Below, in pieces: positions 57,601-64,000 of a DNA stretch of 64,000 nt. The translations under genes and the position numbers were made by a program. Within the stretch, counting starts at the first letter, position 1. Each line of letters begins with the position of its first letter. The DNA comes from Trichostrongylus colubriformis (Eukaryota; Nematoda; Chromadorea; Rhabditida; Trichostrongylidae): the NCBI GenBank assembly GCA_963978905.1, contig OZ022259.1, forward strand, positions 53,524,727 through 53,588,726. The letters are read 5' to 3'. Below the pieces are notes generated by a model that saw only the letters and a list, made by a program, of their open reading frames with translations, was not told the origin of the DNA and did no database searches.

Positions 57601-59563
57601 GGGCAAGGCTAGGAGGTGCGAGGTGAGGTGCGAAGTGACCTGAGTAATCTTGTAATTATACTACCGTACACCTACAGTACACTATTAGAACTAAAGACGT
57701 CAATCCCGTAGCAGTATCAATAGCGAGCCATTTCAGTGGAAGAGTACTTGTTACTAAACTTTCAGATGGAATTTGGCTCGATGCCAATACCGCAATCGTA
57801 TCGAGTGTCTGTACAGCGTGATGGTGAAACCATATCGCAGTCTGTAGTTCACGCTCCAGTTACGGTATATTACCTGAACAACCTTCCACGTGATGGTAGA
57901 GAATATTCTGTTCGTGTGGAACCGGATCGACAACCACAAGCTTTCCCAGCAAAGACAGGTACGTTTTTTTGTTTTTTGTGTTGTGCTTAACGTAATAGCC
58001 AACACTAATGATGAAAGTTAAACGGTGTACGTTTCAGTGTTCTTCACCACCGACGCACCAGTTCGTGTGGTTCGTATTCCTATCACCTCGTCGAAACGCT
58101 CAGGTGATGTAGAGATCAGCGCCGGCTCTCTTTTAGCGTTGCCGTTCTTCGGACTGCTGGCCTTGATTTTCTTCAATCAGGTTATTTTACTTACAAATGT
58201 ACCATATGTAATTATGAAAGCAAACAATTATGTCAAACCAGATCTCAGATTTATAGCAAGCCTGTCTGATACCCTAAGTGTACGGCTAACTGAGACCTTG
58301 AGACCTGGTAGAAGACTAGATGAGAATCACATTCTTCTATCATGCTGGTGCTAGAGAGCTGCTGTCATGTTGCTGTTTGCGAGAGAAGGCGAAAGGCTAG
58401 CTGCGCTGGTGCCATGGAAATACTCAGATATATTTTCAAGCGGTCACCACTCAGCTGATCTTGGCATAAACTCTAATTAGGCTTCGAAACGTACTACCTT
58501 CTTGAAACTAGTTTGCTGACAATCCCACATAGCCATTTTCAATCTGCTGTTTTTCTAGAGTTGTGATAGAAATTTAGCATAGAAATTTACGTCTTCAGAT
58601 GATTTGTAGTCGTCCTCAGGTGATTTTCGAAGACCATCACGTTGCACAGCTGTATAAGAAATACCGAAAACAACCCATATTATGAGAATAGTTGTGAAAA
58701 GATCCTCCTCGGAGGATTTTTCAGAAATCTGAAAATCAACGAAAAGCCGTTCAAAAACGAACAACTTAAGTAAAAAATAAAGTTAATCCTCCTATACTGA
58801 ATGCAGTGAGGTAGAAGAACACCAAGAATTTACTTTGCTCATTATCATTTAACCAGTTCTGCTATGGCATACTACTGCGCGCGTAATATCGTGGACATCA
58901 GTGGGTTGTCGGAATGGTTTTTCTGTAAATTTACTCGGTATCCAACCACATCACGCTCCGCCCCCTTTGGGCGGGTTCCCATTCGCTTCAAGTTTGTTCA
59001 AAGTAACTTGAACATTGGCCATTTCACATATATTTATCTGGTCTCAAAGCTGCGTTGGAACCGATTAAAGAATTTTTTGTTCGGACCGCCCATTCGAAGT
59101 GCGCTTTACCCACTGAGCTCAGACCTCTTTCATTACTTCAGAAACTCATGGCTGACCTTAAACCAATTTTCCCTCGCGTTTGGACCATTTTCGAACCGTA
59201 CAATCAATTAATCATGGAAGATTGAAGATTCCAGTACACGCACCGCTGCGGAGCTTAACTTGGCCCATGTTTGCGCTTTTCTTCTTATCCCATGTCCTCC
59301 CCACCACATACTTCTCCCTCAGGTTGTTTTCCATGTAATGGCTGATTTCGTGACAGACAGCGGGACGGGCAGACAGACGAGCATTTCATATACTGTAGAT
59401 TACTGTTGAATCGCACTGCCATAATTTTGCTTAATTGATCTCATATTCCTTCTAATTGCTCTGATTGTTTTACTCACAGGGGCGATCGATAGAGCTGTTC
59501 CGATCATTCGTGTCAATAGTTCGCCCAGCCAGCCCATCAGTGGAGCGAAAGAAGCGGAAATGA
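36695..59563 (+). CDS. nra-4: NOMO / nra-4-like ER membrane protein, complete, 26 exons
   Basis: Exons: 36695-36802, 37128-37263, 37324-37404, 37460-37600, 37716-37783, 38297-38428, 41041-41256, 41393-41536, 41720-41826, 42764-42920, 42986-43109, 44060-44200, 44256-44395, 45471-45618, 46245-46341, 47859-48005, 48093-48183, 53297-53367, 53664-53793, 53849-53965, 54127-54254, 54739-54908, 55186-55316, 57766-57958, 58038-58180, 59480-59563. All phases agree: 1114 aa. NOMO is a type I ER protein of translocon and Nicalin complexes; C. elegans NRA-4 controls nicotinic receptor composition. A signal peptide (1-15, cut near SVSA) precedes CGGFVKSS. The lumen is a string of beta-sandwich repeats with G-Y or GxY/F turns (DANGHYTL, GQDGSYRIRALRPGC, DAKGKYRVGP). 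One membrane helix (about 1069-1085) is followed by a 27-residue tail ending KKRK, a dilysine-type ER signal. Introns take about 85% of the span and hold many mobile elements. Confidence 0.95.
39490..39910 (+). repeat. Dispersed repeat in NOMO intron 6 (pair of 55885-56250)
   Basis: Landmarks GAGAAAAACGGATGGA, GTTGATTCT, GTTTTCCATTGGC, GAGCTTC and TTCGCCACA occur in the same order on the reverse strand at 55885-56250. Both copies keep longish open frames, but these are not the same frame throughout, so I do not call a gene. Confidence 0.7.
42165..42450 (+). repeat. Dispersed repeat in NOMO intron 9 (pair of about 48815-49090)
   Basis: Shared landmarks in the same order and orientation: CCTTCGCGC or TTTCGCGC, TAGCCGGGGT followed by AGATTGC, TTTCGCCA-like, and ATGTATTCACAG or ATGTGTTCACAG. 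Strong divergence indicates age. Confidence 0.55.
42600..42668 (-). repeat. Inverted relative of the 29729-29830 repeat
   Basis: On the reverse strand it reads GACTTTGAGATTTTGCCATT and then GTGATTCCGCGATTTTGCGG, resembling the copy at 29729. It lies in NOMO intron 9. Confidence 0.45.
44580..45318. mobile_element. Non-autonomous Tc1/mariner-type element
   Basis: 739 bp with inverted ends starting CAGGGGGTGCCAAAAAAAAG, flanked by TA at 44578-44579 and 45319-45320. No transposase remnant is readable. The first bases resemble the ends of the element at 13155-14092, suggesting mobilisation by a related transposase. It lies in NOMO intron 13. Confidence 0.85.
47013..47087. mobile_element. GC-rich palindromic MITE with TAA duplication
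   Basis: A 75-bp palindrome starting GGCCGCTTTCATACTTTGCG, centre GTCGCCGCCGGTGAC, flanked by TAA at 47010-47012 and 47088-47090. NOMO intron 15. Confidence 0.85.
48815..49090 (+). repeat. Second copy of the 42165-42450 repeat
   Basis: Begins near TTCTCCTTCGCGCTCC, then CTAGCCGGGGTTAGATTGCG, and later TACATGTGTTCACAGC. Same orientation as the copy at 42165. NOMO intron 17. Confidence 0.55.
49121..49183. mobile_element. Shortest GC-rich palindromic MITE, TTA duplication
   Basis: 63 bp, starting GGCCGCGATCATACTTTGCG and ending AAAGTATGAACGCTGCC, flanked by TTA at 49118-49120 and 49184-49186. NOMO intron 17. Confidence 0.82.
49381..53180 (+). repeat. Interspersed repeat, copy B, split by the RTE insertion
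   Basis: 49381-49462 and 52845-53180 together match copy A at 11191-11711. The RTE element fills the gap. Ends as in copy A (start GGGCACCAGTAGGGGTAAGG, end GGTGTCTTTAAT). Confidence 0.75.
49463..52844 (-). mobile_element. Full-length RTE-type non-LTR retrotransposon, ORF disabled
   Basis: 3,382 bp antisense in NOMO intron 17, bounded by a perfect 12-bp duplication AGAGGAGGTCAT (49451-49462 and 52845-52856). In transcript order: a 5' region about 52844-52440, an endonuclease part (FVAYAPTSSYDEEELEAFY, VIVGDFNAK; frame at 52104-51643), a linker and reverse transcriptase (RPEYLKNLPPVIVKTL, RKGDPHDTGNYRPI; 52018-50738), QTGFRRGFSTIDHI, then the active-site box HLRFADDIVLIT (50330-50010), and a C-terminal domain (YASETWTLRKQEEH, RWAGHVMR; 49994-49470). 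The frame changes near 51830, 50735, 50340 and 50000, so it cannot make one polyprotein. The length equals that of intact RTE elements, so it is not 5'-truncated. Confidence 0.9.
55885..56250 (-). repeat. Inverted copy of the 39490-39910 repeat
   Basis: On the reverse strand it follows the same order of landmarks as the copy at 39490 (ACGGATGGAGATGGCC, GTTGATTCT, GAGTTTTCCATTGGCG, GAGTGAGCTTCGAGC, TTTCGCCACAAATGG). NOMO intron 23. Confidence 0.7.
56465..57696. mobile_element. 1.2-kb element with inverted ends of about 100 bp
   Basis: The left end starts CTTTAGTTCCAATAGTGTAC; the right end is its reverse complement ending GTACACTATTAGAACTAAAG. Similarity continues inward through AGGTGTACGGTAGTATAATT to the GCAAGGCTA block. 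No transposase was found. NOMO intron 23. No clean target duplication could be read, so the class is unknown. Confidence 0.8.
58926..59260. repeat. Inverted copy of the 28560-29010 repeat
   Basis: Carries CGCCCCCTTTGGGCGGG, AAGCTGCGTTGGAACC and GGACCGCCCATTCG in the order expected for the reverse complement of the ALDH9 intron copy. NOMO intron 25. Confidence 0.55.
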
Positions 59564-59772
59564 ACTGGTTCCAGTTTTCGATGAACCGAAATCTCATAGG
59601 CAAGTCAGGAATATTTGTGAAAAAAATTCACTTGCTTAAATAATAAGTTATTATTGTTACCTTGTCGATTAGTGATCAGCTCTAAGTAATACGGATTTTC
59701 ACGTTGCATGTGTTCTTAGTCGTCTTTTAGGAATATGTCAATGCTGTTGTTGCTTGTTGAGTTGTGAATTCA

Positions 59773-59778
59773 AATAAA
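59773..59778 (+). promoter_or_regulatory. Polyadenylation signal of the NOMO gene
   Basis: AATAAA lies 210 bp after the NOMO stop and about 65 bp before the end of the convergent minus-strand gene. It is the only canonical hexamer on the plus strand in this gap that I found. Confidence 0.5.
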
Positions 59779-59843
59779 CTCGTCGTACACATTACACATT
59801 TTTGCGATTCTACTAATATGGTGATCCCCAAAGGTTGTGTATT

Positions 59844-62806
59844 TTAGCGGTTTTTATTTTGATTTTCTCCAAGTGTGCTCAATTTTTCTAAGAGAGCGTC
59901 AAGCCCGTATCGCTTCAAAGTCATCCGGGTTCCCATTATTTCGCCATAGCACTGTGGTATAATGATCCCATGTAGTCGTGTGCTTTTAAAATCTTCGTGC
60001 ACTTGAGAAGGATTCACGTATTCGATATGTGTGAAATGGAGAAAAATAATCACTTCATGGAAACGCAGATATTTTCACGGATTGCAAAAGTGGGGAGTCA
60101 ACAATAGAAAAATGTAGCGGTCACTAGCTGATGCTGAGCTTAGATCGTACCAGACAATCTCGGGTCTACAGTCTGTATCACGCATCTTTTCGGATATGAT
60201 TGGCATTCCAGGGTATTAGCGCACATTTCGGAGACATACAATTGGCTGCGGACTGAAAAAACTATTCTTTACACGTTTTTCATAAGAAGTAACAGTATTG
60301 ATGAAGAAAACAAATGTTGAAAACATTACAAAAGAACAGTTTGACAACAAAGATACATGAATTAGCTTCTTACAGAACAGAAATGGAAAAACCTGCATAT
60401 TCAGGAATTGTACGACAGCACGGGCATAACGGAAAGACCTTAAAATCTTCACGAATGACAAAATGTATCTAAAACTTGAACAACTACAGGAAATGATTTT
60501 ACACGATCTCATTAGCTTGTATAGCGTAGCAAGCATAGACATTTTTGTTGAGTTCGGCAGCCTAAAAATAACTGAAACAGTAGAATTAAGTAGTTTTGTT
60601 AATTCTGCTTAAAATAATGTGTACCAACTCGATTTATTACACTCCTGGAGCGCTATATACAGCAGACTGCTGACTCATAGACAATTATTAGAACTTACCC
60701 CAAACGCCATTTTCAGCGCATACGATTCCGATACTTTCACATATTATGTCCGCCCATCTGATTCGCTCTGAAATCCGGAAGCAGTACTTTGAGTTATAGT
60801 TTAAACTCAATTTTAAATTTTTTAAATTCGATTTAAATACTACACTGCGCATACTCGTGTGCCACAACTTGATCCATCATTGCAGCGTTGCTCTCCCAAA
60901 AATCATCCCAGCACGATTCATCCTCTGATAACCTCGATGTAGTTGAACTACTTGACGACGATCTCTCTAGATGTATGTTGCTTATAGCCTGCTATAATAA
61001 AAAATATGTTATTCTTCGAAGTAGCGCTCATGGCACTCACTCAGATCTAGTCGAAAACCATTACTGCCTTCCTCCCTCCTTGGTGATTGAAGAGCGCTGA
61101 ACTCACTACTGCCGAATAGGATGCTTAAAGGTTATTATATATGGGGATGAAATATGTAAGTAAGAGTACATAAATAAACAAAATTGATAAATTGATAATG
61201 ACATTGGAAGAGTGTTTGGGAAAGGCGTCGTACCTTTCAACCTTCTTTAACTTGCTCTCATCACTAAGACCTGTGAACTCATTTTTGCTGGCAACTGAAA
61301 AATGCAAGCTAAGCCGTTCCTTTTCCTCAGAGAATGATTGGGTTATGTTCTGATGCAGGCTCAAAAACACCAAAGCAAACTCACGGATTTTTCTGTAAAT
61401 CTTCAAGTAGATTTCCTTCATTTCCAGTTCGCGTTCACCATTTTCATAACGCTCCCGAGCAAGTGCAAGTTCTTTCTCAGCTCTCTCGTAGTCTTTTTGC
61501 CTGGAAAATTCATCACTTCAGTCATTTCAAACCATAATGCATATTCATGAGAAATCAAAAACGTACCATTTGGACGAAGCGAGTGCCTTCCTCCAACGAA
61601 TTTGTTGGAGTTTCACCGCATTTTTGAGCAATGGTGGCGCTTCCTCAAAGCAAACCAATTGAAGGGAAAACTCCCAGGATGGCGATGCAGCAGAGTTACA
61701 ATTCGTGGCAGCTTTTGGCAACCACTCTTTTTTCCTAAGTTTCCCTGCCATTTTTGCTGCGAGTTTTCTGTATTTCCTTCGCAATTCCTAATTTTTCTGG
61801 GCGCGATGGTGAGATTTTGGTGGAGTATTAAACCATGTAACAGCAACACATTCCGAATCTGGCAGTAGGGGACTTTTAGAGGCCACCCAATCAAATTGTG
61901 GGAATGGTCCCTTTTCCAGAACCGTTTCAAACCCAATACAAATTGACTACGCTTTGAGAAGTTATTGGCAAAGATTAGCCAGATGTCAAAAAAATTCGGA
62001 AGCCATTCTAGGGTATGTCGCTGGCATCGTCTCGAGGTTAATTTGTCGGAAATCATGATGCAGCCACCGATAAGTATAAGACATACCGATACTACATCCT
62101 CTAGACTTTTCCCCGTGAATAAATTGAAATTGCGAATGACAGCACCAGCGCTGAAATCATTTTTTTATCCTCAGAACAACATATTCATCCAAACGGTTTG
62201 TATATAAAATCGTTCCTTCGAAAAACTGACTTTTGGCGGAGTTCCCGAATGAAACAAAGCCGTTCATAGATAGTGCGACATTTCATGTTCAAAAATCCTA
62301 GCTGACGTTTTTGACGGCGTAGTTCAGGTCCAAGGCTACGTAATAATGCCGTTGTTACTATAAAACAAAAGTTCTAAACAAGTAATCAAGTGTTGAAAAA
62401 CTCGTGTTCTCCCTTTACTCGTTAGAAAAGCAAGCAGCAGTAACTTTTCAAACTAACAACCTTCTGTATGACGAATCTGGTCGTCGATTAGGGCAGCCAT
62501 GCGTTTTCTGTAGAGATCTGTCAATAAGCAAAACACCAATAAGTTAATGGGAAATAGGTTAAAATTGTGGGAGCATACCAAAAGTATGGGTACTATGCGA
62601 TGAGAGTAGGATGAATTCAGAAAGAATTTGTATTTACCTGGGTTTTTCTTGAATCTTTCTACTGTGAAAACTGACAAGAATGTCCGAATCTGAGCTGGTG
62701 TTCGTATCTGACCAGGTCTCTTCACTTCTTCACCTTTTGGGACAGAGGATCCTGGTTCATCCACTGGTTCAGTTTTTGTGGTATGAGCCCCCATTGAACC
62801 TGAAAC
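59844..62806 (-). CDS. Unrecognised multi-exon coiled-coil protein, ends uncertain
   Basis: Phase-consistent exons in transcript order: 62806-62638, 62517-62461, 62357-62231, 62150-62087, 61946-61850, 61756-61567, 61500-61385, 61294-61242, 60991-60841, 60767-60706, 60561-60505, 60468-60393. Downstream coding is likely down to about 59844, but the last joins are ambiguous. Visible in order: a Lys/Pro-rich start (GAHTTKTEPVDEPGSS), FTVERFKKNPDLYRKRMAAL, RSLGPELRRQKRQLGFLNMK, a strongly charged coiled coil (WQKDYERAEKELALARERYE), a serine run, DESCWDDFWESNAAMMDQVV, RWADIICESIGIVC, and a Cys cluster FPLCPCCRTIPEYAG. I recognise no family. The donor at 60706 is weak and the donor near 61242 has an alternative. 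The 5' end may lie upstream: 63020-62862 contains a further plausible exon (FWESMVTHTM). Confidence 0.5.
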
Positions 62807-63860
62807 CTGTTTTTGCAGTTCACCTTTACCTAATAAACTGCGAGAAAAGTTGAATCACTTTCAAAACGCGTATCTCACATGAAAAATGCGGCAACGGGTT
62901 TCTGAATTTTTGAGGTTTTTGGAAAATGCTACAGGTATTCGTGTCCGAGACATGAAATGGGTCACAAATCCACTTTTTTCTAAAGTTGCGGTCATTGTGT
63001 GTGTCACCATGGATTCCCAAAATTCAGAAATCTGTAAAAATGGTATATCGAGCAACCTTAGTTTGAGTGGTATCAAAATCTTCAGACACGACCGCTTCTT
63101 GCATTTTTCATTCACCTTTCTTCCTTGTGTATAGTTGTAATCGCAATCGAGTCAGTATTTTGTTTGGAGTGAGATTGTACATGTTTTTACGATCAATATG
63201 CCTACTTATCGAGGGCATGTATGGATACAGTGAGTTTGTCGTAATCGTCAAATGACAGCGTTGCGGGACCTTACTGAAAATAAGGGGAAAGAAAGCGAGA
63301 AATTGTGCCCATAGGGAAACGAGGAGGCATTTATTAATATGATGGTGGTGATGTCGTGTGGCTCATCTCAGTCTTCATGATTTGCATTTTGGCTTGTGAA
63401 GTGTGTACGTCGCAGAATGCGAAGTATGGTACCATCCTTGTGCGCTCAGGGTGCCACTGGAGTTAGGGGGGGGAGAGGGGGCACTCGACAAAAGCAAGGG
63501 AATCTCCTTCCACATTTTTAAGCTTGGGTTGTGTTCATACCCAACATAACGGGACTTTCGGATTTTAGCGTCAGAAAAAAGATAGAGAAATCGATAGAGA
63601 AATGAAATGAAATCGTATGATTTGGGATTTTTGACATTTGCATAATGCAGGTTGATTAAGTTATCCTACCGAAAATCCTAAATCGAGGATACGCCGATCC
63701 GCCGAAAATCCCATCACTCGGGTAAGAATGCAGTGTAATACATGACAGAAAAGGATATGGGCGCTACTGGAGTCAGGTGGAAGCATTACAATGTGCCCGC
63801 CTCTTCAACGCTTTAGTTAGGGCGCAGAGAGATTATAGCGCTAACGGAATCGTGCTCTAA
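62807..63860. other. Right-end region, mostly without clear genes
   Basis: Possible 5' exon of the minus-strand coiled-coil gene at about 62862-63020, with an acceptor-like TTTTTACAG upstream on the minus strand. From 63451 onward repeats dominate. Nothing else is supportable. Confidence 0.45.
63451..63840. repeat. Diverged relative of the 8-bp-TSD MITE
   Basis: GGTGCCACTGGAGTTAGGGG and CACTCGACAAAAGCAAG match the end of the element at 4027-4413. A second piece with GGGCGCTACTGGAGTCAGG and TATAGCGCTAACGGAATCG lies near 63757-63832. The order suggests one broken element or two nested ones. Confidence 0.5.
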
Positions 63861-64000
63861 GGCCGCTTTCATACTCTGCGGTGCCGGCGGCAGGGAGTGA
63901 CTGCAAGACTCTGCGTCTCCTCCTGTGGCACCCTGTCTCGTTGCCTGCGCCGTCCGTGCTCATGACACTCTGCCTCGCAGTCTGTGAACGCAGCCACATC
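63861..64000. mobile_element. Member of the GC-rich TAA-flanked element family, cut by the window end
   Basis: TAA at 63858-63860 is followed by GGCCGCTTTCATACTCTGCG. The interior GTGCCGGCGGCAGGGAGTG matches the long copy at 25136-25307. A possible right end, TGTGAACGCAGCC, stops at 63995 but is not followed by TAA, so the true end may be outside. Confidence 0.65.

Overview
The window looks like nuclear DNA of a clade V nematode, most likely a strongylid such as a hookworm. Five protein-coding genes have many short exons with GT..AG introns, and I joined them by checking reading phase at each junction. Three starts lie 0-19 nt after a consensus TTTTCAG-type acceptor with no obvious upstream exon, as expected for spliced-leader trans-splicing. 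A full-length RTE-type retrotransposon and many small DNA transposons sit in introns and intergenic DNA.

Layout. 1-778 (+): the last two exons of a PP2C phosphatase of the PPM1G type. 779-6590: repeat-bearing intergenic DNA. 6591-19722 (+): a complete 15-exon diacylglycerol lipase (699 aa, catalytic triad present). 21275-29401 (+): a complete 12-exon gene for a 687-aa protein that fuses an N-terminal permuted papain-like (YiiX/YaeF, peptidase C92-type) domain to an ALDH9-type aldehyde dehydrogenase. 32940-36071 (-): a complete 10-exon chimaerin (SH2-C1-RhoGAP, 415 aa). 36695-59563 (+): a complete 26-exon NOMO/nra-4 gene (1114 aa), most of whose 22.9 kb is intron. About 59844-62806 (-): a coiled-coil gene I do not recognise, with both ends uncertain.

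How the genes relate. There is no metabolic operon. DAG lipase consumes diacylglycerol and chimaerin binds diacylglycerol through its C1 domain, so two diacylglycerol-related proteins are near neighbours; this may be chance. From memory, ppm-1.G, a DAG lipase and chin-1 also lie close together on C. elegans chromosome III, so part of the block may be ancestral synteny. NOMO and chimaerin are head to head and share a 623-bp intergenic region.

Mobile DNA is the richest layer. A family of GC-rich palindromic elements carries TTA/TAA target duplications (Harbinger/Tourist style). An older repeat is present twice: one copy holds a palindromic element and the other holds the RTE, so each copy shows the other's empty site. 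There are also an 8-bp-TSD MITE, three Tc1/mariner-type elements with TA duplications, several foldback or long-TIR elements, and tandem repeats inside introns.
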